NCBI GenBank assembly: GCA_020848835.1
Contig: JADLHJ010000048.1
Coordinates: 62,001-126,000 of the forward strand
Reading direction: 5' to 3'
Source of the DNA: Candidatus Hydrogenedentota bacterium
GTDB taxonomy: Bacteria > Hydrogenedentota > Hydrogenedentia > Hydrogenedentales > SLHB01
Length of the DNA stretch: 64,000 nt
The notes beneath the pieces are model-generated. The model had not been told where the DNA came from. It made no database searches and was given only the letters and a program-made list of their open reading frames with translations. Below, one piece after another: positions 16,303 through 24,172 of the stretch (position 1 is its first letter; each line of letters starts with the position of its first letter). The translations under genes and the position numbers were made by a program.

Positions 16303-17627
16303 AAGTCAGATTGATTTGTTTAATTTCGACCGTCACGGCTTTGGTGGTCACCGGATTGTCTTGCGAAACACTGAAGACCATTGGAGCGGTAACTGCGGTT
16401 GGTGTAACCGCCCCGTTGTGGATTCCAGTGGTCGCCCAAGAAACGCAAAAGCCGCGTGTCTACCACGACCCCCGTCATGGCATGGGACAATTAGATATCT
16501 TTCCGGACAATTCCGCTGTGCTGATCGCTTATGCACAAGAAAGCGAAACGCCGCTGCTAAGCATTGATGTCGCCTCAGGCGATTCACATCAATTGACCCC
16601 GCCGGGAATGGTATGCATGCAGTCGTCGATCTCGCCGGACGGGACAAGAGTCGCCTTTATCAGTCTTGGTAAAACGTCTGCTTCAAGCCTGTGGGTCGTA
16701 CGTAGCGACGGAACGCAACTGCGTCAATTGACAGATGGTCCGGAAGACGCCGCGGAACCCGCGTGGTCGCCCGATTCACAGCGAATTGTATTCATGGCGA
16801 TTGCCAATGAGCGGGAAGCCGACCTCTGGACAATCCGACCAGACGGCGATGGTTTGCAGCGACGAACGCACTCCGCGCGAACGCACGATATGCATCCGCA
16901 ATTCGCGCCACACGGCAATGCGATAATCTTCGCCAGAGCGCAGAAACAACGCGCGATGACAATTGCCCACACGGACCGGTGGCGCGACATCGACCTGTTT
17001 TCGATCGCCGACGATTCGGACACGCCGCAGCGCGTTTGCACGCTCGGCTGGTTTGAGATGGATCGGTTCGCAATTGCGCACTCCGAAAATCGCTTGCTTT
17101 GGCCCAGTGGCCGCCAGTTGCTTCTCGACCAAAGTTGCACGCTCGGAAAGTTCAGCGTCCCTGGTGATCGCTTTGAGTCATTTCAAGAGGACCTGACTTC
17201 TGGAGTCCTTCTATCGGTGGCGTACGCAACCGGCAGCGACGCTGTCTTATTCTCCATATCCGAACCCGTCGCGCCTAGTACGTTTGAAAGCAGTTTGTAC
17301 GTCATCGATGCAACCACCGCATTCACCCATGAACTACCCGGCCGATGGCCCCACGTGCACGAACTCGCTATTTCGCCCGACGGCGAGTGGGCTGCGTTCA
17401 TAGCAGCCGAGCGCGTGAATGCATCCAACTGCGAACACACATCCGTTGTGCACAAGTTATACGCGCAAAACACAGCATATGGCGAAGCACAGCAATTGGC
17501 CATGCGAACGGTTATGCGCTTTCAACGCGAAAGGAACAATCGAATATGTTTAGCCCACAGTCCCATTTGCGCCAGCTTATGCCCACACGGAATTCGCGAT
17601 GGTCCGTCTTGTGGCCGGTCACTGTAG
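16299..17627 (+). CDS. TolB/PD40-type beta-propeller protein
   Basis: A Sec signal or lipoprotein-like N-terminus (VTALVVTGLSCETLK) precedes PD40 blades, each with an SPDGTRVAF-type strand (ISPDGTRVAFISLG, WSPDSQRIVFMAIANEREADLW, FAPHGNAIIFARA, ISPDGEWAAFIAAE). It is translationally coupled to the FAD oxidase. The last about 27 residues overlap the next gene by 82 bases in another frame and do not look like propeller sequence, so a late frameshift or readthrough into a non-native tail is possible. Confidence 0.8.
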   Translation: MKVRLICLISTVTALVVTGLSCETLKTIGAVTAVGVTAPLWIPVVAQETQKPRVYHDPRHGMGQLDIFPDNSAVLIAYAQESETPLLSIDVASGDSHQLTPPGMVCMQSSISPDGTRVAFISLGKTSASSLWVVRSDGTQLRQLTDGPEDAAEPAWSPDSQRIVFMAIANEREADLWTIRPDGDGLQRRTHSARTHDMHPQFAPHGNAIIFARAQKQRAMTIAHTDRWRDIDLFSIADDSDTPQRVCTLGWFEMDRFAIAHSENRLLWPSGRQLLLDQSCTLGKFSVPGDRFESFQEDLTSGVLLSVAYATGSDAVLFSISEPVAPSTFESSLYVIDATTAFTHELPGRWPHVHELAISPDGEWAAFIAAERVNASNCEHTSVVHKLYAQNTAYGEAQQLAMRTVMRFQRERNNRICLAHSPICASLCPHGIRDGPSCGRSL

Positions 17628-18835
17628 TAATTTCGGGATGCGCCAGCATGGGCAACACAGCGTCCGCGATCGGCATGGCGCTTATGATCTGGCCTGCCGT
17701 TTTGCTGATGTCGATTGTGGCGCTACCCTTCATGCCATATTACCTCGTAGTGGAGGGACTGCCGGGAAGGAGCGGCGCGGAATTCGCCCTCTTCTTGCCC
17801 GATGGCCGGCACTTGCTCGTAGCGTACAAAAGTGGTCGAAACTGCCGGCTGCATCGCGCCGCGATCGACGGATCGCTATCAACTGCATTAACCCACGGCG
17901 ACCGATTCGATTTCGATCCGGACCTCTCACCCGATGGCGCCCAAATTGTCTTCGCGTCCAGAACCGTACCGCACACGTCAAATATATTCATCATTAATGT
18001 AGACGGCACAGGCCTGCGCGCGCTCACCATAGGCCGGCGAGACGATTGGGCCCCGCGATTCTCGCCCGATGGAAATCACGTCGTCTTCTCATCGCTCACG
18101 GGCAAGAAACAAGCCGACCTGTACGTGGTAGATGCGGACGGGTCAAACTTGCGCCAGCTTACAGACGACAAAAAAACACACGATATCTGCCCCCAGTTCT
18201 TGTCCGATAGCGCCACCATAGTATTCGCCCGTGCCAATTGGTGGGGCCACAGCTCGCCAATTGCATCATCGGACTGGCATCGATTCGATCTCTATTCGAT
18301 AGACATCGCCGGCGGCGAACCACGCAGGCTTACCGACACGTGCTTCTACAGTTTGGAAGGCCTGATCGTGTCGCCCTATGATTCACGCATCATCGCGATA
18401 GCCTGCAACACAGTGACCACGTTCGCGTGCGGACCCGGTAGCGACCTGACAATCGATTCGAAGAAACTCCTGTGCGACACCTACGGCGGACCCTGCGGCG
18501 ACCAGCTCGGCGGATTCTCCATTTCGCCAGACGGCAGCCGTCTCATCTTTATGACCTACGATGGGGATCTCCCCGAAGGTAGCCACAACGCCCTTCACAT
18601 CGCGCCGCTAGACACGCTGAAAGCCACAGTCATCCTCGAGTCGGACAAAGGCCTGCTGTCCCCGCGCTTCTCGCCCGACGCTTCCCGGATCGTCTACCGC
18701 CTGGAAACCCACCCAACTGGAAACAAGACACACATCGAGGTATGGACTGCCAACAGTGACGGTTCGGAACCTCGCCGAATCGAATGCCCAACTGAAGACG
18801 CGGAGCCTGAAGACAACTTTGGCGACGAAACATAG
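17546..18835 (+). CDS. TolB/PD40-type beta-propeller lipoprotein
   Basis: I place the start at 17546 (MFSPQSHLRQLM), with AAGGA about ten bases upstream. That gives a lipoprotein signal with a textbook lipobox, ISGC. Two hydrophobic stretches follow (IGMALMIWPAVLLMSIVALPFMPYYLVV), so it may be anchored twice. The remainder holds at least six PD40 blades (LSPDGAQIVFAS, FSPDGNHVVFSS, ISPDGSRLIFMT, FSPDASRIVYRLE). The fold and order resemble the preceding gene, so the pair looks like an old tandem duplication. It probably acts as an envelope scaffold or ligand-binding protein. Confidence 0.85.
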   Translation: MFSPQSHLRQLMPTRNSRWSVLWPVTVVISGCASMGNTASAIGMALMIWPAVLLMSIVALPFMPYYLVVEGLPGRSGAEFALFLPDGRHLLVAYKSGRNCRLHRAAIDGSLSTALTHGDRFDFDPDLSPDGAQIVFASRTVPHTSNIFIINVDGTGLRALTIGRRDDWAPRFSPDGNHVVFSSLTGKKQADLYVVDADGSNLRQLTDDKKTHDICPQFLSDSATIVFARANWWGHSSPIASSDWHRFDLYSIDIAGGEPRRLTDTCFYSLEGLIVSPYDSRIIAIACNTVTTFACGPGSDLTIDSKKLLCDTYGGPCGDQLGGFSISPDGSRLIFMTYDGDLPEGSHNALHIAPLDTLKATVILESDKGLLSPRFSPDASRIVYRLETHPTGNKTHIEVWTANSDGSEPRRIECPTEDAEPEDNFGDET

Positions 18836-19411
18836 CTTTGCCAATAGCGCGCACTTTCTCTAAAACTGTCAAGCAAACAGAGGTCGTTTCGCAACGCGAT
18901 CGGTGCGATCCGCGTGATCCGTGGTGAGACCAAGTGCAACGCAATGGGCTAAAGAGTGAGCGCCCATCGCTGCCATGCGCCTGTCCCGGGAAACCGCCCC
19001 CGCTCGTGGCGGCAAGCGCACACATCCACATCGCTGCACCGAAACAACAAGGAAACACCCGTGAAGCGAACGACGACCACAACTCGGCCCAGCCCCCTCA
19101 CCTCCCCCCGCTACACCCCCACCCCCTTTTTCAACGGTGCTAACCATGAAACCAGCACTTACGACGATTTTGCCCCTCGATCACCCCCTTGTTTCGTCAA
19201 AAAACTTTTGCTACACCCCCCCCATTGTTTTCTGGGGGACCCGCGCAATTTCAGACCCAAAGTGCAACGCGCTGGGCTACATAATAGAAGGTGAAAGTCT
19301 CTGGCCGCTTCGGTCGTCCGCGGCTTTTTGTGAGCGGCTCCGGCACTCGATTACGATGGTGGAGGCTGTGCAGCGATGCGCGGCCTTAACCGACGAATGG
19401 AGAGCCGTCAC
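18836..19411. other. Non-coding gap with G-quadruplex motif and decayed repeat
   Basis: I see no supportable gene. Two related motifs, AGTGCAACGC followed by TGGGCTA, occur at 18931-18953 and 19258-19280 and look like remnants of a dispersed repeat. Between them are C-rich tracts; 19093-19126 forms a four-tract G-quadruplex motif on the minus strand. The 3' end carries the leader of the DUF1080 gene. Confidence 0.6.
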
Positions 19412-20155
19412 ATGAAGAAGTTAGCCCTTGCGTTGATGTTGTTCGGACTTGTCGCCGTATCGAGCCTGGCCGCGCCGCCTTCCGGCGACGGTTGGGTGTC
19501 GCTGTTTAACGGCAAAGACTTCACCGGCTGGACAGTGCCGGACATCGCAAAGGATTGTTGGACGATTGTCGACGGCGCGATTGACTGCGATCCCAAGGCG
19601 GGCCGCAAGGGCGATACCGCCGTGTGGAGCGAACAGGAGTTCGGCGACATCGAGTTGTATTGCGAATGGAAAATCAAGCGCACCGAAGGCATCTATCAGG
19701 TGCCGACCGTGTTACCGAGCGGTCTCGATAAGACGGACGAAAAAGGCGAGAAGGTGTTGACGCCGATGCCAGGCGCGGATTCGGGCATCTATTTGCGCGG
19801 CACGTCAAAGGCCCAGGTAAACATCTGGTGCTGGCCCATCGGTTCCGGCGAGGTCTACGGCTATCGCATGGACGACAAGATGCCGGCGGAAGTGCGCGCG
19901 GGCGTCACGCCAAAAGTAAAAGCCGACAAACCCGTCGGCGAGTGGAACACCTTCCTCATCACGATGAAAGGCGATCGCCTCACCGTCGTGCTGAATGACA
20001 AGAAGGTGCTCGACAACGCGCAGCTTCCCGAAGTGCCGGCAAAAGGCAAAATCGCGCTGCAAATGCACGGCGGTTACGACGAAGCGAAAAAGGAATGGAA
20101 CGGCGCGTCAAGCCTGGTGCAGTTCAAGAACATCTACTACCGCGAACTGAAGTAA
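19412..20155 (+). CDS. Secreted DUF1080 (3-keto-disaccharide hydrolase-like) protein
   Basis: From 19412 the product has 247 residues with a clear signal peptide (MKKLALALMLFGLVAVSSLAA). A DUF1080 domain then spans almost the whole protein (WVSLFNGKDFTGWTVPD at the start, SLVQFKNIYYRELK at the end). GGAGA lies eight bases upstream of this ATG. The family is a jelly-roll fold associated with 3-keto-glycoside hydrolysis or glycan binding. Unlike the 1227-2618 paralogue it has no LamG extension. It stands alone between two non-coding stretches. Confidence 0.9.
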   Translation: MKKLALALMLFGLVAVSSLAAPPSGDGWVSLFNGKDFTGWTVPDIAKDCWTIVDGAIDCDPKAGRKGDTAVWSEQEFGDIELYCEWKIKRTEGIYQVPTVLPSGLDKTDEKGEKVLTPMPGADSGIYLRGTSKAQVNIWCWPIGSGEVYGYRMDDKMPAEVRAGVTPKVKADKPVGEWNTFLITMKGDRLTVVLNDKKVLDNAQLPEVPAKGKIALQMHGGYDEAKKEWNGASSLVQFKNIYYRELK

Positions 20156-20194
20156 GCTTCGTTGGCGCGTGCCAAGAGTCCAAAGACCGCAATG

Positions 20195-20281
20195 TGTAGC
20201 GTCCCGCTCTCCGCGGCGGGCGCAATTATGGGGCGACTTTGGTTTCTCCGCAGGACGCCCGGCGCGGAGACCGGGCGCTAC
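20195..20281. repeat. Dispersed palindromic repeat, family C copy 2
   Basis: The ends are TGTAGCG and CGCTAC, with inner CCCGCTCTCCGCGGCGGG and GCCCGGCGCGGAGACCGGGC hairpins. It is in the opposite orientation to the copy at 10044-10131. It lies between convergent genes, where the hairpins could also slow transcription. Confidence 0.85.
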
Positions 20282-20290
20282 TGTGAGCGG

Positions 20291-21751
20291 TCAGGATTCC
20301 GCGTGCCATAGCGTTTCGTCGGTGTACCCATCGCCAAATTCCGAGGAGTCGTCTTCGTAGTAAGACACGTCTTCATATTCATCTGTGTCTCCCTGCGCAA
20401 GGAGAAAAAAACCGCCGTTCCACGGCATGTATTTGATGGGTGCGTCCGTCACCGGTTCGTTTGGAATGGAGTCGAGGTATTCCGGCGTTAATTGCGCAAG
20501 TAATTGCGGATACGCGCCAGTCTGCGCTTTGTACTTTTTTAGTGCCAGCGCGATGCGAAACGCCTCCGCAGTAAAGGCGCTGCGCAGTTGCGCGCTCCGC
20601 GCGTATTGCGCTTCGTAAACAACTTCGCCGAGATGCTCCGCGTGTTCGCTCTCTTCTTCGCTGACATTGTACGCGAACTCGGCCAATTCGGGGTACGGAC
20701 GATCCATATAAGCAGCCAGTTCTTCGCCGGCCTTTCGCGCTTTGGCAGGGTCGTAAAGCCCCATCATTTCGACCATCTTTCCCGTAAGCGGATTGCTCAT
20801 GTCCGATGCGGCGAGCGACCGCGGTGCCTCAAGTACGACATCTTCGATAATCAACGCTTTGAGCCGGGTGGTATCCGCGCGCCGCGCCAGAGACTGCGCA
20901 ATGCGATCCACCGCCTCAGCATCGAGCGCATGTTTATCGACAAGCTCCCAGAGCGCGATGTCCGCACGGCGTTCTACGCTATAACGCAGCCAGTGGTATG
21001 AGAGATAGGGATCGTTTCCGAGCAATGCTGCAAACTGCGTCGCATCGAGATAGGCTTCAACCGCAGACTGCGGAGCGCCCCAACGCGCTTCGAGCAGTGC
21101 TCGTAGTTCGAGTAACGTCGCGACAGTTTCCCGCTCCGCAACTGCGTTCTCGTCGAGCATGTGTTTCCAGGTCGATACGGTGGGATCGATATCGATATAG
21201 TAAATGCCATTGCGAACGGCCTTGCAGAGGTTCGCAATCTCACTCGATTCGAGCAGGAACTGGCGCAGATTCTGCTCGATGGCGTCCGGCGCATTCGACG
21301 CCGGATGGATTCCTACAACGAGCGCAGATTCGCTCGTATCCACGTCCAGCATTTGGGCGAGGTACGGCAAATCAAGCGGGCCGAATCTGTCGCCGCCCGC
21401 GTAGAGTACCTCGCCAACTGTGTAGACGAGATAATGGTCCTCTTTACCGCACGCTTTTAGCGCGCGCTCCGTCGTCCATCCCATTGGAAACTCATTCGCC
21501 GGTAATTTCGCTATTGCCTCGTTGTAGGCCGCGCGGCGCGCAGCCTGCCGCTTTTTCGCGTCTCCCAACACATCAAATTGGAGCGAGGTATCTTCGGTAG
21601 CCTTATTCATCCACGTGAGCAAGAAAATCGACGCAAGGGTAATCAGCAAGGTGGCGACAATAGCAAAGCCGACCATCGCCTTCTGTCCGGGACTGAGTCC
21701 AGGCGGCTTTGGCATCGGGGCGCGCGGTAGCGGTGGCGGTATTGTAGACAA
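20291..21751 (-). CDS. Membrane-anchored protein with pseudopilin-like C-terminus
   Basis: The protein has a proline-rich cytoplasmic N-terminus, one membrane helix (AMVGFAIVATLLITLASIFLLTWM) and a long alpha-helical periplasmic region. Near the C-terminus is a segment (IALALKKYKAQTGAYPQLLAQLTPEYLDSIPNEPVT) that resembles the GspG/pseudopilin motif found in many planctomycete-type proteins. The tail is very acidic. I take the TTG at 21751 because AGGTGA lies six bases upstream; the TTG at 21757 is too close to it. The function is unknown. Confidence 0.75.
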   Translation of the reverse strand: MSTIPPPLPRAPMPKPPGLSPGQKAMVGFAIVATLLITLASIFLLTWMNKATEDTSLQFDVLGDAKKRQAARRAAYNEAIAKLPANEFPMGWTTERALKACGKEDHYLVYTVGEVLYAGGDRFGPLDLPYLAQMLDVDTSESALVVGIHPASNAPDAIEQNLRQFLLESSEIANLCKAVRNGIYYIDIDPTVSTWKHMLDENAVAERETVATLLELRALLEARWGAPQSAVEAYLDATQFAALLGNDPYLSYHWLRYSVERRADIALWELVDKHALDAEAVDRIAQSLARRADTTRLKALIIEDVVLEAPRSLAASDMSNPLTGKMVEMMGLYDPAKARKAGEELAAYMDRPYPELAEFAYNVSEEESEHAEHLGEVVYEAQYARSAQLRSAFTAEAFRIALALKKYKAQTGAYPQLLAQLTPEYLDSIPNEPVTDAPIKYMPWNGGFFLLAQGDTDEYEDVSYYEDDSSEFGDGYTDETLWHAES

Positions 21752-21794
21752 GCGCAATCACCTCGCGGCGAACGGCACGTTCACCGCGCGTATA

Positions 21795-22436
21795 TTACAG
21801 CGAGGCGAGCCACGCGCGCATTGTGGCGGGGTCTTCGCCGAACATGAGCGAACCGGGCACGATATAGTCCGCGCCCGCAGCATGAAGTAGCGGCACGGTG
21901 TGGCGCCGGATGCCGCCGTCTGCCTCGACTTCCGCGGTCAAACCGCGCTCGGCGATGGTTTTGCGCGCGGCGCGAATCTTTTCCGGCACGATCGGGTCCA
22001 TGCCCGCGCCTTTGATGCCCACGCGCGTGCCGAGGATGCAGATGATTGACAAGTCCTCCCAGAACGGATCGAGCAGTTCCAGCGGCTGATCGAGGGTGAG
22101 CGAAATGCCCGCGAACTTGCCCGCCGATTTAATCGCGTTGATTACTTCGCGTGTGTCGTTCTCGGAGTCGGGATAGATGATGAAACCGTCGGCGCCCGCT
22201 TCCACAAACGGCTCGATCCAATTCAGCGGATGCGTGCACATGAGATGCACTTCAAGCGGCAATTTCGTGTGCTTGCGAGCGGCCTTTAACAAGTCGGGAA
22301 AAAAAAGCAGCGTCGGCGTGTAATGCCCGTCGGCGACGTCGATATGAAACATCTCTGAAAAAGGTTCTACGCGTTTGATCTCGGCTTCGAGGTTTGCGAG
22401 ATCGGCGGACCACAGGGATGTCGAGCATTTGAGCAT
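21795..22436 (-). CDS. Ribulose-phosphate 3-epimerase family protein
   Basis: This is a TIM barrel with the Rpe landmarks: His31 and Asp33 in MFHIDVADGHYTP, His64 in LEVHLMCTHP, and metal ligand Asp172 in EVEADGGI, followed by the phosphate-binding GADYIVPGSLMF. All four metal-binding positions are present. The protein may interconvert a ketopentose or ketohexose phosphate. Sequence outside the motifs is diverged from housekeeping Rpe (for example LLFFPDLL and ICILGTRVG), so an allulose-6-phosphate or similar substrate is possible. I use the ATG at 22436, with AAAGG upstream. Confidence 0.85.
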   Translation of the reverse strand: MLKCSTSLWSADLANLEAEIKRVEPFSEMFHIDVADGHYTPTLLFFPDLLKAARKHTKLPLEVHLMCTHPLNWIEPFVEAGADGFIIYPDSENDTREVINAIKSAGKFAGISLTLDQPLELLDPFWEDLSIICILGTRVGIKGAGMDPIVPEKIRAARKTIAERGLTAEVEADGGIRRHTVPLLHAAGADYIVPGSLMFGEDPATMRAWLASL

Positions 22437-22479
22437 GAGGAATAGCACCTTTAACGCAGGTTAAGTTTCACAGAAGGAT

Positions 22480-22581
22480 ACATCCCCCTAAATCCCCCTT
22501 CAAAGGGGGACTCAATACAACACCAACAATGTCAATTGGCGATTCTTAAGTCCCCCTTTGAAGGGGGATTTAGGGGGATGT
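22480..22581. repeat. MITE-like repeat, family B copy 1
   Basis: This 102 bp element has about 30 bp terminal inverted repeats (ACATCCCCCTAAATCCCCC against the same on the other strand). A related 102 bp element lies in opposite orientation at 59742-59843. Confidence 0.9.
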
Positions 22582-22593
22582 GCAGTTAGCCGG

Positions 22594-23400
22594 CTACGGA
22601 AGCCCAAGAATAAAATCTTCGACCTTCGCGCGCACGTCCGAGGTGTGGCGCGCAACGCTCATTGATTTCGGAGTGACTTCAGCAAACTGTGCGCCGGAGA
22701 TTTCCTTCGCAAGTTGTTCGGCGTAGGCGTAAGGATGTATTGCATCGACGCGGTTCGCGATGACAAGCGTGGGCGCTTTGATCTTCTTCCATTCGCGGTC
22801 GGCGCATGGCGCGTCGTTCGGAATGCGCAACAGTTTGACCGCCGTTTCCTCCGCGCGGGGATGATCGAATTGTGCGAGGTTTGAAGCGGCCGCGTCAGGC
22901 GATTCTTTTTCGAGAGCGGCGTATTCGGGCAGTGTTTTGAATTGTTCCTTCCCGCGCTGCGCGCCGTACTCGCGTATGAGCTCGCCTATTTTCACCAATA
23001 CGCGCAGATTATCCGGCATGGCCTGCCCGAGCCAAGCCGGCCGTTGCAGGATAAGCGCCTTCACGCGATCGGGATAGCGCAACGCAAGGTTCAGCGCAAC
23101 CGCCGCGCCCATCGAAATGCCGCCGACCACTGCCGTTTCGAGTTTGCGCAGATCCATAAACGCGACGACGTCGTCGGCGAAAGTGGCGAGGCCAATCTTC
23201 TCTTCAGGACCGAGCGGGCGAGTCTGGCCATGTGCGCGGCAATCCATCGAGAGCAGGCGAATGCCGCGGTGGCCGCCAGTGAAAAAGGAAAACGGCTGGG
23301 TGATGTCCGCGCCGAGCCCGTGTTGATAGACGAAAGGCACGCCGCTTCCTTCGTCTTTGAAGTAAAACTTTATTCCGTCGCGATCGAAGGTAAGGTTCAT
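22594..23400 (-). CDS. Alpha/beta hydrolase
   Basis: The protein has 268 residues with an oxyanion HG motif (VYQHGLG), the nucleophile elbow GISMG (Ser96), an acid in NRVDAIHPY and a catalytic histidine in SVARHTSDV, all in the expected order. This fits a small-molecule esterase, lactonase or C-C hydrolase. There is no signal peptide, so it is cytoplasmic. It starts 16 bp after the TPR gene, with which it probably forms an operon. The substrate is unknown. Confidence 0.9.
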   Translation of the reverse strand: MNLTFDRDGIKFYFKDEGSGVPFVYQHGLGADITQPFSFFTGGHRGIRLLSMDCRAHGQTRPLGPEEKIGLATFADDVVAFMDLRKLETAVVGGISMGAAVALNLALRYPDRVKALILQRPAWLGQAMPDNLRVLVKIGELIREYGAQRGKEQFKTLPEYAALEKESPDAAASNLAQFDHPRAEETAVKLLRIPNDAPCADREWKKIKAPTLVIANRVDAIHPYAYAEQLAKEISGAQFAEVTPKSMSVARHTSDVRAKVEDFILGLP

Positions 23401-23416
23401 GCGTATTGTGCCTGGT

Positions 23417-23926
23417 TCAATTAAGCCTCGCTCGTGTGATTTCTACTTCCGGCAAGCCCGCGAGATCGCGGAAGCGGGCGTGGGCATGCAGCGCGCGCAA
23501 TTGGGGCAATGTCGCCACAGCGGCGCGCATATCGGGCGCAACGTCAAGCGCGGTTTCAACGCAAGCAACGGCCTCGTCGTGGCGCTCGTGCGAGCGCGAG
23601 GCGAGGAATATCGCGAGGTCGATGTAACCCTCCGCGTTGCGGGGTTCGAGCTGCGCCGCGAAGCGAAGCTCCTGCTCGGCTTCTTCGTGCTTTCCGAGGC
23701 CGGCGAGTCCGCGCGCGAGCATGCGACGTGCAACGGCCCACCCGGGATACTTCTTGACGACGTAATGAAACGCGGCGCGCACTTCGTCGAAATCCTTGCG
23801 CTCGTAGGCGTCCATGCCGCGTTTCCACGCGGCGCGAATCCAGCGCCGCTGCAACACATACGCGGCCAGTATGCTCGCGCAGATTCCAGCACCCAAGAGT
23901 GTACTGGCTATCGAGGTGGACTCCAT
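23417..23926 (-). CDS. Membrane-anchored TPR protein
   Basis: An N-terminal membrane helix (TLLGAGICASILAAYVLQRRW) is followed by about three tetratricopeptide repeats (AWKRGMDAYERKDFDEVRAAF, ARGLAGLGKHEEAEQELRFAAQLEPRNAEGYIDL, ERHDEAVACVETALDVAPDM). It is probably a scaffold facing the cytoplasm or periplasm. It precedes the alpha/beta hydrolase gene with a 16 bp gap. Confidence 0.8.
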   Translation of the reverse strand: MESTSIASTLLGAGICASILAAYVLQRRWIRAAWKRGMDAYERKDFDEVRAAFHYVVKKYPGWAVARRMLARGLAGLGKHEEAEQELRFAAQLEPRNAEGYIDLAIFLASRSHERHDEAVACVETALDVAPDMRAAVATLPQLRALHAHARFRDLAGLPEVEITRARLN

Positions 23927-24037
23927 GGCGATAGAGTAGCGAGCGGGATGATTTCCCGCAAGTGGAGCGGTGTGCGAATAGGGTGGCGTGTATTGGCGTT
24001 ATACGATTGGAGTTGCGCATATGCGCGGTGGGTGGCC

Positions 24038-24140
24038 CGTTTGTAGTTCCGCGTTTACGCGGTCTTGATGTGCGGCGATTGGGCTTTGGTAGTGGGACGA
24101 GCGCTAGGCAAAGACCGCCTGAAGGCGGAACTACAAACGG
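24038..24140. repeat. Dispersed palindromic repeat, family D copy 1
   Basis: The ends are CCGTTTGTAGTTCCGCGTTT and, inverted, CCGTTTGTAGTTCCGCCTTC. Related copies lie at 52226-52330, 52378-52411 (half) and 61631-61736. Confidence 0.85.
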
Positions 24141-24172
24141 GGTCCTGGAAGTCGAGGGAGTGAAGACCTGAC

